Assembly (NCBI GenBank): GCA_963702925.1
Contig: OY969771.1
Span: 2,542,001-2,606,000, forward strand
Direction: 5' to 3'
DNA from: CAIKMD01 sp963702925
GTDB taxonomy: Bacteria; Pseudomonadota; Alphaproteobacteria; ATCC43930; CGMCC-115725
Length of the DNA stretch: 64,000 nucleotides
Below the pieces are notes generated by a model. The model did no database searches. It worked only from the letters and a program-made list of their open reading frames with translations, and had not been told where the DNA came from. A program made the position numbers and the translations under genes. How positions within the stretch are numbered: position 1 is the stretch's first letter; each line of letters begins with the position of its first letter. This document shows, piece after piece, positions 8,360 through 16,660 of this stretch.

Positions 8360-9559
8360 ATGCCCAATTTCCTCACCCTCGACGACATCGAGGTTCGCGG
8401 CAAGCGCGTATTGCTGCGCGCCGATCTCAACGTGCCGGTTAGGGATGGCGTGGTGAGCGACGCGACGCGCATTGAGCGGTTGGCGCCGACCATTCGCGAG
8501 CTCCTTGAAAAAGGCGCGCGTGTCATCGTCATGTCGCATTTCGGCCGGCCCCAACACGGTTACGATCCGGCCTTGTCATTGAAGGTGATGACGGCGCCGC
8601 TCGCGCACGACATTGGCCGGCCGGTTGTCTTCGTGCCCGATTGCATCGGCACCGAGGCACGCCGCGCGGTCGAATCCTTGGAGCCGGGCGGCGTCGCTCT
8701 CCTGGAAAATTTGCGGTTTCACGCCGGCGAAGAGAAGAACGATCCCGCCTTTGCCAAGGAACTCGCGGCGCTAGGCGATATTTATGTGAACGATGCGTTT
8801 TCGACCGCGCATCGCGCGCATGCCTCGACCGAGGCGGTGGCGCATCTCTTGCCCGCCGTCGCCGGCCGTTTGATGCAAGAGGAGCTCGAGGCGTTGCAAG
8901 CAGCGCTCGAGACGCCGAAGCGCCCGGTCGCGGCGATCGTCGCCGGCTCCAAGGTCTCCACCAAGCTCGAGCTTTTGGAGTTCATGCTCACGAAAGTGCA
9001 GGTGCTGATCATCGGCGGCGCCATGGCCAACACTTTGCTTTATGCGCAAGGCAAGAATATCGGCCGTTCGCTGGTCGAACGCGATATGGCGGAGACAGCG
9101 CGTTCTTTGCTCGACAAGGCGAAGGCCGCCTCCTGCGAGCTGGTCTTGCCGATCGATGTGAAAGTCGCGCGCGTGCTCAAAGAAGGCGTCGGCACGCAGA
9201 CCGTGTCGGTCGATCGCGTGCCCGATGATTGCATGATCCTTGATATCGGACCCGCCAGCGTCGAGCTGATCGGCGCTTGGCTTGCGCGCTGTCCGACTCT
9301 GGTTTGGAACGGTCCGGTTGGCGCGTTCGAAGTAAAACCTTTCGACGCCGGCACGGCCGCGCTGGGCCGACGCGTCGCGGCGCTGACCAAGGCAGGCAAA
9401 ATGCTGAGCGTCGCCGGCGGCGGTGACACGGTTGCGGCGCTCACCCAAGCCGGCGTGGTCGATCAATTGAGCTATGTTTCGACGGCGGGCGGGGCGTTTC
9501 TCGAATGGCTCGAAGGCCGCGAGTTGCCCGGCGTTGCCGCGCTGACGCGGCGCTCCTGA
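8360..9559 (+). CDS. pgk: Phosphoglycerate kinase
   Basis: Interconverts 1,3-bisphosphoglycerate plus ADP and 3-phosphoglycerate plus ATP in central glycolysis and gluconeogenesis. The 399 aa match the normal length. The substrate-binding RADLNVPV and MSHFGRP segments are at the N-terminus, KVSTKLELL is in the middle, and the nucleotide-side GGGDTVAAL and STAGGAFLEWLEG are at the C-terminus. No gap (GAPDH) or fba gene is adjacent here. A gap of about 500 bp follows before the ABC operon. Confidence 0.97.
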   Translation: MPNFLTLDDIEVRGKRVLLRADLNVPVRDGVVSDATRIERLAPTIRELLEKGARVIVMSHFGRPQHGYDPALSLKVMTAPLAHDIGRPVVFVPDCIGTEARRAVESLEPGGVALLENLRFHAGEEKNDPAFAKELAALGDIYVNDAFSTAHRAHASTEAVAHLLPAVAGRLMQEELEALQAALETPKRPVAAIVAGSKVSTKLELLEFMLTKVQVLIIGGAMANTLLYAQGKNIGRSLVERDMAETARSLLDKAKAASCELVLPIDVKVARVLKEGVGTQTVSVDRVPDDCMILDIGPASVELIGAWLARCPTLVWNGPVGAFEVKPFDAGTAALGRRVAALTKAGKMLSVAGGGDTVAALTQAGVVDQLSYVSTAGGAFLEWLEGRELPGVAALTRRS

Positions 9560-9718
9560 CCGATCAGGCGAGTGTCGATAAGTCGCATCGCTCGGTGGGT
9601 GACACCGGCCGCGACAATCCCTAAATTTTAACTCAAATAAACGAAGGTTATCAGTTCCTTGCATTAACCATGCAACGGAATTACGTTGTTAACCACGTTT
9701 TGAGGCCAGCAATCACGA

Positions 9719-9883
9719 ATGCAGATCGCTGCGGGACCATGGATTGTCGATGCGATGGCGGCGGCGCCGATAAAGCCCGTCGCGCGCAAGGACGATGCTG
9801 CGCCTGCGGCTCCGCCTCGGCCGCAAAATTGGGCGCCACCCGCGGCGCAAGGGCGCGGCCTTCTGATTGACCTCATCGTCTAA
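9719..9883 (+). CDS. Possible small protein (54 aa), unknown
   Basis: An ATG-to-TAA frame of 54 codons between pgk and the ABC operon. It is rich in Ala and Pro (GPWIVDAMAAAPIKPV near the start, ending GRGLLIDLIV) and uses GC-ending codons like its neighbours. A GAGG lies about 14 nt upstream, which is rather far. I recognise no family. It may be chance; longer antisense frames also cross the region. Confidence 0.25.
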   Translation: MQIAAGPWIVDAMAAAPIKPVARKDDAAPAAPPRPQNWAPPAAQGRGLLIDLIV

Positions 9884-9971
9884 TCGGGAAACGCGATTTC
9901 GGTCGCACGCGCTGTAACCGCGACCGCGTTGTTTGCCCACGTCACCACGCCATCGGAACCGGACCCACGAA

Positions 9972-10000
9972 TTGCCTATGGCCCGGGTGCTCCTTATAGT
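9972..10000 (+). promoter_or_regulatory. Sigma-70-like promoter of the branched-chain ABC operon
   Basis: TTGCCT (9972-9977) and TATAGT (9995-10000) with an exact 17-nt spacer, 66 nt upstream of the binding-protein ATG at 10067. The -10 differs from consensus at one base and the -35 at two. Confidence 0.6.
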
Positions 10001-10066
10001 AAACGGCGAAGGCCGCGCACCCATCGGGGCAAGACGGCGCTTCAGGTGGCGGGGAGGAACACAATC

Positions 10067-11293
10067 ATGACCAAAATGGCAAAGCGGCCGGTTTCGCTGA
10101 TCGCCGGCGCGTTCGCGAGCGCGGCTCTCCTGATCCTCGCGCTTTGCGGCGCTGCGCCGGCTTTGGCGCAAACCGAAATCAAGGTCGGGGTCATTTCGAC
10201 CATGTCGGGGCCCGACGCCCAGCCTGGCGACGAGATGAACAAGGGCATCGATCTTTACGTCAAGGAGCACCAAAAAGACTTACCGCCCGGCGTCAAAGTG
10301 ACTCTGGTTTATCGCGACGACACCGGTGCCAATCCCGACGTTGCCAAACGCCTCGCGCAGGAATTGGTGACGCGCGACCACGTGAATTTCCTCGCCGGCG
10401 TCGTCTGGTCGCCCAATGCGGCCGCGATCGCGTCGATTGCAACCGAAGCAAAAGTACCGTTCATCATCATGAACGCGGCAAGCGCCGGAATCACGCGGCT
10501 GTCGCCCTATATCATCCGCGATTCCTTCACGCTGTGGCTGGTATCGACGCCGATCGGGCAATGGGCCGCCAAGCAGGGCTGGAAGAAGGGCTACACCGCC
10601 GTCACCGATTACGCCCCCGGCTACGACGCCGAAGGCGGCTTCAGCAAAGGGTTCAGCGACGGCGGCGGCGAGGTTGTCGGTAAGGTCCGCATGCCCTTCC
10701 CGACCGACGATTACTCGCCTTTCATCCAGCGCATCAAGGACAGCAAGCCCGATGTCGCCTTTATCTTCGTGCCGGCCGGCAAGAAAGCGACCGCCGTGAT
10801 GAAGGCATGGAACGATCTCGGATTGAAGCAGGCGGGCATCAACCTCGTCACGACGCAAGACGTGATGCTTGACGAAGAGCTGCCGAATATGGGGCAGGTT
10901 GCGGCCGGAATCGTCAGCGCGGGCACCTATTCCAACGCCGCCACGCGCCCGCAAAACCAAGTGTTCCTCAACGCCTGGAAGAACGCCTATGGCGATAAAA
11001 TAGTCCCCGATTTCCTCTCGGTCGGCGGTTGGGACGGCATGGCGGCGATCTTCGACGTGATCAAGCAGACCGGCGGCAAATTCGACGGCGATCAAGCGAT
11101 GAAGATCCTCGCCAATTGGAAGAGCGCCGACAGCCCGCGCGGGCCGATTTCGATCGACCCCGCGACGCGCGATATCGTCGAGAATGTCTATATCCGGCGG
11201 GTGGAAAACGTGAACGGAAAACTCGCCAATGTCGAATTCGACACGATTCCGAACGTCAAAGATCCGTGGAAAGAAGCCAATCCGCCGAAATGA
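10067..11293 (+). CDS. Branched-chain amino acid type ABC transporter, periplasmic binding protein
   Basis: Type I periplasmic binding protein (peripla_BP_6, LivJ/LivK class), about 408 aa. The start is ATG 10067 behind GGGGAGGA with 7-nt spacing. Residues 1-34 form a signal peptide ending APALA. The mature protein begins TEIKVGVISTMSGPDAQPG, the standard opening of this class. It is the first gene of a five-gene operon with two permeases and two ATPases. Substrates of this subclass range from leucine-type amino acids to amides, urea and aromatic acids, so the ligand is not assigned. Closer relatives are often annotated for aromatic or amide ligands rather than leucine. Confidence 0.93.
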   Translation: MTKMAKRPVSLIAGAFASAALLILALCGAAPALAQTEIKVGVISTMSGPDAQPGDEMNKGIDLYVKEHQKDLPPGVKVTLVYRDDTGANPDVAKRLAQELVTRDHVNFLAGVVWSPNAAAIASIATEAKVPFIIMNAASAGITRLSPYIIRDSFTLWLVSTPIGQWAAKQGWKKGYTAVTDYAPGYDAEGGFSKGFSDGGGEVVGKVRMPFPTDDYSPFIQRIKDSKPDVAFIFVPAGKKATAVMKAWNDLGLKQAGINLVTTQDVMLDEELPNMGQVAAGIVSAGTYSNAATRPQNQVFLNAWKNAYGDKIVPDFLSVGGWDGMAAIFDVIKQTGGKFDGDQAMKILANWKSADSPRGPISIDPATRDIVENVYIRRVENVNGKLANVEFDTIPNVKDPWKEANPPK

Positions 11294-11366
11294 GTTTGGG
11301 GTAGCGAGGACCTTGGCGCGCGACTTTCTGCAAGTCTGCGTCCGCAAGCGGGCGAACCGGTAAAGC

Positions 11367-12239
11367 ATGGACGCTGCGGTCTCGGCTTTCGTCAGCATCG
11401 CTTTTCATGGCACCGCCTTTGCCATGGTGCTCTATCTTGTCTCGGTCGGCCTCGCCGTGACCATGGGCCTGATGGGCTTCGTCAATCTGGCCCATGGCGT
11501 CTTCGCCGCTGCCGGCGGCTATTTCATGACCACGCTGATGACCCGTTATGGCGTGCCGTTTCCCTTTGCGCTCGCCGCGGCAAGCCTCGCCGTGGCAGCG
11601 CTCGCCGTTCCGGTGGAGCGCTATCTCTACCGGCCGCTCTATGGCGCCGATGAGCTTGACCAGGTGCTCATGACGATGGGGCTGGTCTTCATGTCGGTGG
11701 CGGTCGGCAAATATTTTTGGGGCCCGCTGGCACAGCCATTCCAGCCGCCGCCGGCTTTGAGCGGCCAGATCGATCTCGGCTTTCGCGCTTTCCCGACCTA
11801 TCGCAGCTTTCTGATCGTCAGCGGCGCCGTGCTCGTAACCTTGCTCTGGTTCGGTCTGGAGCGCACGCGCTTTGGCGCGCAGATCCGCGCGGCGGTCGAC
11901 AATCGGCGCATGGCGCAGTCGATCGGCATCAATACCTCGGGACTTTTTACCGTGGCTTTCGCACTCGGTAGCGGCCTCGCCGCGCTCGGCGGCGGCATCG
12001 GCGCGGAAATTCTCGCGATCGATCCCGGCTACGCGCTGGAGCACCTGGTCTATTTCCTCATCGTCGTTTCGGTCGGCGGTCTCGGCACGATCCGCGGCCC
12101 GTTCTTCGCCGCGCTGCTGCTCGGCATCTCCGATACCGGTTTCAAATATTTGCTGCCCGAATTCGGCGCGTTTTTCATCTACGCGCTGACCATGGCGATC
12201 CTGCTGTGGAAGCCGCGCGGCCTGTTCGGCCAAGCCTGA
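11367..12239 (+). CDS. livH: Branched-chain amino acid type ABC permease, LivH-like
   Basis: Inner-membrane permease of 290 aa with about eight hydrophobic segments. LivH-class hallmarks are visible: LVSVGLAVTMGLMGFVNLAH near the N-terminus, the ERTRFGAQIRAAVDNRRMAQ loop that contacts the ATPases, and VVSVGGLGTIRGPFFAALLL near the end. It follows the binding protein by 73 nt. Its stop overlaps the livM start (TGATG). The symbol denotes class, not proven leucine transport. Confidence 0.92.
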   Translation: MDAAVSAFVSIAFHGTAFAMVLYLVSVGLAVTMGLMGFVNLAHGVFAAAGGYFMTTLMTRYGVPFPFALAAASLAVAALAVPVERYLYRPLYGADELDQVLMTMGLVFMSVAVGKYFWGPLAQPFQPPPALSGQIDLGFRAFPTYRSFLIVSGAVLVTLLWFGLERTRFGAQIRAAVDNRRMAQSIGINTSGLFTVAFALGSGLAALGGGIGAEILAIDPGYALEHLVYFLIVVSVGGLGTIRGPFFAALLLGISDTGFKYLLPEFGAFFIYALTMAILLWKPRGLFGQA

Positions 12240-13234
12240 TGGCCGAGGCATCGCGGCGCCTCGTCGACGACTTCGCGCGTCGTCATCGTTTGCGCCCGAT
12301 CGAGCTTTTGCCGTGGCTGCTTGCGGTCGGCGCCTATTTCGTGTTTCCGGATTACCTGGCCTTGGGCGCGCAAATTCTGGCCATGACCTTGTTCGGGCTC
12401 TCGGCCGATCTCGTGCTCGGCTATGCCGGGATCGTCACCTTGGGACATGCGGCGTTCTATGGCGTGGGTGCCTATACCGCTGGCTATCTCGCCGCCCACG
12501 GCGTCGGAGCGCCGCTGATCGGCATGCTTGCCGCCGGGGCGGCGGCGGGTTTGGTCGGGCTTCTCTCCGGCCTCGTCATCTTGCGGACGCAAGGCTTGTC
12601 GATCCTGATGCTGACCCTTGTCGTTTGCGTCATGCTGCAGGAGGCGGCCAACAAGCTGACCTCGGTCACCGGTGGTGCTGACGGGCTTCAAGGCATGCAG
12701 GTCGAGCCGATTCTCGGCCGGTTCCGCTTCGATATGTTCGGCAACACCGCCTATTGGTACAGCCTGATCGTGCTGTTCGCGGGCTGGGCGCTGGCGCGGA
12801 TGATCGTTTATTCCCCGTTCGGCCGCTCGCTCACCGGCATCCGCGAGAACGTCACGCGCATGCATGCGATCGGCTCGCCGGTATTTCTGCGGCTGCTGAC
12901 GGTCTACACGATTTCGGCGGCCATGGCCGGGGTCGCCGGCGCAGTCATCGCCGAGACGACGCAGCTCGTGGCGCTCAACGTGCTGAGTGTCGATCTGTCG
13001 GGGACAATCCTCGTGATGATCATCCTGGGCGGCGTCGGCCGTCTCTATGGCGCCTTCGTCGGCGTTCCGCTCTACATGATCGCGCAAGACCGCTTCTCGC
13101 AGATCGATCCCGTCTATTGGTATTTCTGGATCGGGCTGCTCTTGGTGTTGGTCGTCTCGTTCGCGCGCGGCGGCGTGCTCGGTCTTGCCGATGCGTTCTG
13201 GCGTCGCGTGAATAGTTTGAAGAAACAGCCATGA
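12239..13234 (+). CDS. livM: Branched-chain amino acid type ABC permease, LivM-like
   Basis: Second permease of the heterodimeric channel, about 331 aa from ATG 12239, which shares one base with the livH stop. LivM-class features are ADLVLGYAGIVTLGHAAFYG early, RSLTGIRENVTRMHAIG as the cytoplasmic coupling loop, and MIILGGVGRLYGAFVGVPLY near the end. An in-frame start 33 nt earlier is unlikely, because it would sit inside livH. The gene ends in an ATGA overlap with the first ATPase. Confidence 0.92.
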   Translation: MAEASRRLVDDFARRHRLRPIELLPWLLAVGAYFVFPDYLALGAQILAMTLFGLSADLVLGYAGIVTLGHAAFYGVGAYTAGYLAAHGVGAPLIGMLAAGAAAGLVGLLSGLVILRTQGLSILMLTLVVCVMLQEAANKLTSVTGGADGLQGMQVEPILGRFRFDMFGNTAYWYSLIVLFAGWALARMIVYSPFGRSLTGIRENVTRMHAIGSPVFLRLLTVYTISAAMAGVAGAVIAETTQLVALNVLSVDLSGTILVMIILGGVGRLYGAFVGVPLYMIAQDRFSQIDPVYWYFWIGLLLVLVVSFARGGVLGLADAFWRRVNSLKKQP

Positions 13235-14004
13235 GCGGCGGCGAAATGATCCGGGAGCTCGCGCTCGAGACCCGCGGCCTGCGCAAAAACTTCGGCGCTC
13301 TGACGGTTGCGAACGCGATCGATTTTCGTCTCGAGCGCGGCGCGCGTCACGCTTTGATCGGGCCTAACGGCGCCGGCAAGACGAGTTTCGTCAATCTCGT
13401 AACCGGCGCGCTCGAAGCGTCGGCCGGCCAAATCCTGCTGGCCGGCGACGACGTCACGGCATTGTCGCAGGCGCAGCGGGTGCGGCGCGGCCTCGCGCGC
13501 ACTTTCCAGATCAATCAGCTGTTCCGCGGATTGTCGGTGCTCGAAAACGTGACTCTCGCGGTCGGCGAACGCGAGGGCTTGGCCGGAACCTTGTTCCGGC
13601 CCGCGGGCTCGCGCCGCGCCGTCATCGAAGAGGCCTACGCGTTGCTCGAACAACTCGGCGTCGCCGAAGAAGCGGCGCGCCCGGTGCGCGAATTGGCTTA
13701 TGGGCGGCAACGGCTGGTCGAGATCGCCGTCGCGCTCGGGTTGAAGCCCACCGTATTGCTGCTCGACGAGCCTGCTGCCGGCGTTCCTTCGGGAGAGAGC
13801 GGAACCATCATCGACGTTATCGAGCGCTTGCCCGCCGATCTCGCCCTGCTCATCATCGAGCACGATATGGACCTGGTGTTTCGTTTGGCTCGCCGTATTA
13901 CCGTTCTCGTTCAAGGCACGATCCTCACGGAAGGCCTGCCGCAGGAGATCGCGTCCGATCCGCGGGTGCGTGAGGTCTATCTTGGCGAGCGCGCGCATTC
14001 ATGA
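13231..14004 (+). CDS. livG: Branched-chain amino acid type ABC ATPase, LivG-like
   Basis: Cytoplasmic ATPase of 257 aa. Walker A is GPNGAGKT, the signature region reads ELAYGRQRLVEIA (degenerate, normal for LivG), and Walker B with D-loop is VLLLDEPAAGVP. The switch-histidine segment is LLIIEHDMDLVF. LivG proteins are longer than LivF and have the RTFQINQLFRGLSVLENV insertion seen here. ATGA overlaps on both sides show tight coupling with livM and livF. Confidence 0.94.
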   Translation: MSGGEMIRELALETRGLRKNFGALTVANAIDFRLERGARHALIGPNGAGKTSFVNLVTGALEASAGQILLAGDDVTALSQAQRVRRGLARTFQINQLFRGLSVLENVTLAVGEREGLAGTLFRPAGSRRAVIEEAYALLEQLGVAEEAARPVRELAYGRQRLVEIAVALGLKPTVLLLDEPAAGVPSGESGTIIDVIERLPADLALLIIEHDMDLVFRLARRITVLVQGTILTEGLPQEIASDPRVREVYLGERAHS

Positions 14005-14723
14005 GCGGCGACAAAGGACTTCGGCTCGATAATATACGCGCGGGCTACGGCGATACCGTGGTGCTGGAAGGCGTGACCCTCGCCTTGCGACCCGGCGGCA
14101 CTCTGTCGGTGCTAGGCCGCAACGGCGTCGGCAAGACGACCTTGCTCGCGACGATCATGGGGCACACCACGCTGCACGGCGGAACGATCGCTTTTGCGGG
14201 CGCGGATGCCACCGCCTTGCCCGCCTATCGGCGCGCGCGGCTCGGCATCGGCTTCGTTCCGCAGGAGCGCGAAATCTTCCGCTCCTTGACGGTCGAGGAA
14301 AATCTTCTCGTCGCGGCACGCCCGGGACGTTGGACCGTGCCTCGCGTTTACGAGTTTTTTCCCTCTCTGGCCGAGCGCCGGCGCAATCGCGGCAATGCGC
14401 TCTCGGGTGGCGAGCAGCAGATGCTCAGCATTGGCCGCGCGCTGATGGGCAATCCTTCGCTGCTGCTGATGGACGAGCCGCTCGAAGGTCTGGCGCCGGT
14501 CGTCGTCGACGTGGTGCTGAAAGGGCTCGATCGCTTGAAGCGCGAAGAAGATTTGGCGCTTCTTCTGGTCGAGCAGCATGCACGGATCGCGCTTGAATTT
14601 GCCGAGCGCGCCATCGTGCTGGATCGCGGCCGGGTGGTTTACACCGGCGAAAGCCGTACGCTTCTCGATAGCCCCGATATGCTGGCCAATGTGATGGGCG
14701 TGACGCAGCGGCGCGTCGTGTAA
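14001..14723 (+). CDS. livF: Branched-chain amino acid type ABC ATPase, LivF-like
   Basis: Second ATPase, 240 aa. Walker A is GRNGVGKTT, the signature LSGGEQQMLSIGRALMGNP is complete, Walker B is LLLMDEPLEGLAP, and the switch segment LLLVEQHARIAL follows. It is the last gene of the ABC operon. The hairpin at 14734-14759 immediately downstream has its T-tract on the minus strand, so it ends the convergent porin transcript. It may also weaken read-through in this direction. Confidence 0.94.
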   Translation: MSGDKGLRLDNIRAGYGDTVVLEGVTLALRPGGTLSVLGRNGVGKTTLLATIMGHTTLHGGTIAFAGADATALPAYRRARLGIGFVPQEREIFRSLTVEENLLVAARPGRWTVPRVYEFFPSLAERRRNRGNALSGGEQQMLSIGRALMGNPSLLLMDEPLEGLAPVVVDVVLKGLDRLKREEDLALLLVEQHARIALEFAERAIVLDRGRVVYTGESRTLLDSPDMLANVMGVTQRRVV

Positions 14724-14733
14724 CCAAAGAAAA

Positions 14734-14759
14734 ACCCGCCAGCCTTTCGGCTGGCGGGT
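14734..14759 (-). terminator. Rho-independent terminator of porin copy 1
   Basis: A perfect 11-bp stem (14734-14744 with 14749-14759) and a TTTC/GAAA tetraloop. On the minus strand it is followed by GGGTTTTTCTTT, so it ends the porin transcript. The same hairpin ends copy 2. Confidence 0.85.
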
Positions 14760-14783
14760 CGGGTATTGGGTCGAGTTTGGGGC

Positions 14784-16253
14784 TTACCAGTAAAAGTTGA
14801 AGCCCATGCTGACCTTGTTGTCGACCGCGCTGGTGCTGGAAGCCTGCACCCAGCGGTTCCAGTGATCCCATTCGAGATAGATATCGGTGAGGCCGGGGAC
14901 CGGGCTCCACACCACGTTGAGCTGCGAAGCCAGATGGCGTTTCTCGAGGCTCGCCAGCTGCGCCGCAGTGGTGCCGTTGGTGCCGGTCGCCACGTTGGTC
15001 AGGCCGGCTGCCGCCGAGGGCTTGCTGAAGAAGCCCATGCCGAAGGCGCCAGTCATACGCCAGTTCGGCGAGAAACGGTGCGTGTAGCTCGTGGTGAGCC
15101 CTAGCTCGGAGATCAGGTTGCACCGGCCGCTGAAGCCGTTGCAGAACATGCCGCCGGCATTGGACGGCGACAAGTCGGTGTTGTAGTTGGCGATACCGTC
15201 GCTGTAATTGGCGAGGAACTTCCACTGATCCTGGCCCCAGGTGTTGAGGTAACCGCCGGCCTCGATCGCCCAACCCCATTTCTTGATGTTGTTGGAGAGG
15301 TTGCCGTTGGTCGGCCCCATGATGCTGGTGCCGCTCGTGGTGTTGCGCACCTCGATCTCGCTGACGCCAACGCGGCTCATCAAATGGCCCCAGGGTTGAT
15401 CCCAGGCCACGCCGGTGTTGAAGCTCGGCAAGCTGATGATGCCGCCCGTGTCGGTGTTGTCGGAAATCATCGAGCCGAAGCTGGCGCTGGTCATCGGGTT
15501 GGTGGAATTGGCGATGAACAGGGTGCCGGTTTCTTTGTATTCGACCGATGCCGACAAGCTCACGCCATTGCCCGCGAGATAGGTGTAGCGGATCTGCGGC
15601 TGGCGGATATTCGCGGTGTTCATCTGGCCGGGATCGAAGCCCGAATCGGTGACGTCGGGGAACAACAGCGAATCGGCCCAAGCCGAATTGTACTGACCGA
15701 TCAACCACGGTCCGATCGTGCCATAAGCCCAGAGCATGCGCGGTACGTCGGTGTTGCCGGCGCCGGCGCTCGGCTTGTTGCTCGAGGTCGTGATGCCGAT
15801 GTAGTTGCTCTGGTTGCTGAACACGTTCATGTCCATCGCCAGGACGGTCTTGACCTCGCCCAGCGGGCTCGGCGTGCGGGTCTCGAAGGTTAGGGTCGAG
15901 GCCTTGCCGAAGCCGCGCAAACCGCCATGCAGCGCGTTCTCTTGGGCCGCCGCGGTGGACGAGCCGCCGGGCGCGCCGGGACCTTGCAGCGCCAACTGGC
16001 CGATATGGAACGGCGTGTTGCCGGTCGTCTGCGTGTCGCCGTCGTGCTGGCCGCCGGCGTTGTACTGCCAAGTGGCTTTGACGACGCCGTAAACGCTCAG
16101 CGAGGTGTTCGTGCCCGGAACGAGGAAGGATTGCGGGAACGAGCCAGCACCAGGCGCCGATTGCGCGCTGGCATTGGTAAGGCCGGCCAGCAAGGCAACG
16201 GTCGCCGTGAGGCTGCCTAGCGCTACCGTCCCTTTCAAATTCCGTGTTCTCAT
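14784..16253 (-). CDS. DcaP-like outer-membrane porin, copy 1
   Basis: Predicted 489-aa beta-barrel porin. The start is ATG 16253 behind a GGGGG stretch; an open frame upstream is the leader. The signal peptide ends NASAQ around residue 31. After it come FPQSFLVPGTNTSLSVYGVV and LGEVKTVLAMDMN, which resemble the DcaP family of trimeric porins, and the protein ends FNFYW with the aromatic C-terminal residue expected by the BAM machinery. It lacks the long N-terminal coiled coil of classic DcaP. It differs from copy 2 at eight residues (252, 332, 348, 358, 385, 386, 445, 484), all in the second half. DcaP porins pass small anionic or dicarboxylate-like solutes; the substrate here is unknown. 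Confidence 0.88.
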   Translation of the reverse strand: MRTRNLKGTVALGSLTATVALLAGLTNASAQSAPGAGSFPQSFLVPGTNTSLSVYGVVKATWQYNAGGQHDGDTQTTGNTPFHIGQLALQGPGAPGGSSTAAAQENALHGGLRGFGKASTLTFETRTPSPLGEVKTVLAMDMNVFSNQSNYIGITTSSNKPSAGAGNTDVPRMLWAYGTIGPWLIGQYNSAWADSLLFPDVTDSGFDPGQMNTANIRQPQIRYTYLAGNGVSLSASVEYKETGTLFIANSTNPMTSASFGSMISDNTDTGGIISLPSFNTGVAWDQPWGHLMSRVGVSEIEVRNTTSGTSIMGPTNGNLSNNIKKWGWAIEAGGYLNTWGQDQWKFLANYSDGIANYNTDLSPSNAGGMFCNGFSGRCNLISELGLTTSYTHRFSPNWRMTGAFGMGFFSKPSAAAGLTNVATGTNGTTAAQLASLEKRHLASQLNVVWSPVPGLTDIYLEWDHWNRWVQASSTSAVDNKVSMGFNFYW

Positions 16254-16660
16254 TAGTTTAACCCCCAAATGAAAATTTCCGCGGAAGCGAAAAGAGCTGC
16301 CCCTCCTCGCCGGATCGGTAGCATCCGACAACGAATATTCTTGGTCAATCAGTATATACTAACAACGATTGTTTTTGCTGAACTGTTGCATATAAGCAAC
16401 TTGATGGCCCTGCTAGGCTGGGTTGGTGAAAGGGTCGTTATTCTTTTTGGTATTGGGCATTGGTTGTCTTTGACCAATTAAGTGTGTAAGGCCCTTTGGT
16501 CAAAAAAAGGGGCGACACTCAAGGCAAAGGCGAAACAAGAGGACGATATCGCTCTCTTCGATCCTGTGTGATGGGTCAAACTGGCTGGATTCCGGGGAAA
16601 CCAAAGAAAAACCCGCCAGCCTTTCGGCTGGCGGGTCGGGTATTGGGTCGAGTTTGGGGC
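16254..16660. other. Intergenic region between the two porin copies
   Basis: A 407-bp gap holding the copy-1 leader (to 16294), a unique 304-nt spacer (16295-16598) and the copy-2 terminator. The spacer is AT-rich around 16330-16480, unlike the surrounding genes, and is where the copy-1 promoter should be. On the minus strand there is a TATACT (inside GTATATAC, near 16351-16358) and a TTGTTA-17-AAGAAT pair, both weak. An inverted TTGC/GCAA pair lies at 16385-16398. I see no convincing gene. Confidence 0.5.
16611..16636 (-). terminator. Rho-independent terminator of porin copy 2
   Basis: The same perfect 11-bp stem and tetraloop as at 14734-14759, with the T-tract on the minus strand. It would stop copy-2 transcripts before copy 1, so the two genes probably form separate transcripts rather than an operon. 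Confidence 0.85.

Larger units (their letters stand above)
9560..10066. other. Intergenic region between pgk and the branched-chain ABC operon
   Basis: A 507-bp gap. The first part (about 9620-9710) is AT-rich and holds a small inverted repeat, TTGCAT (9659-9664) and ATGCAA (9670-9675). A possible 54-codon ORF occupies 9719-9883. A sigma-70-like promoter for the downstream operon lies at 9972-10000, with its ribosome-binding GGGGAGGA at 10051-10058. I see no clear terminator for pgk. Confidence 0.6.
14722..16294. repeat. Direct repeat unit, copy 1 (porin gene, terminator and leader)
   Basis: A 1,573-base unit nearly identical to 16599-18171, at a constant offset of 1,877. It contains the rho-independent terminator, the whole porin gene and about 40 nt of 5' leader including the palindrome TTCCGCGGAA (16277-16286). 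Similarity stops sharply at both ends. Copies differ by scattered substitutions, with no length change that I noticed. Confidence 0.93.
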
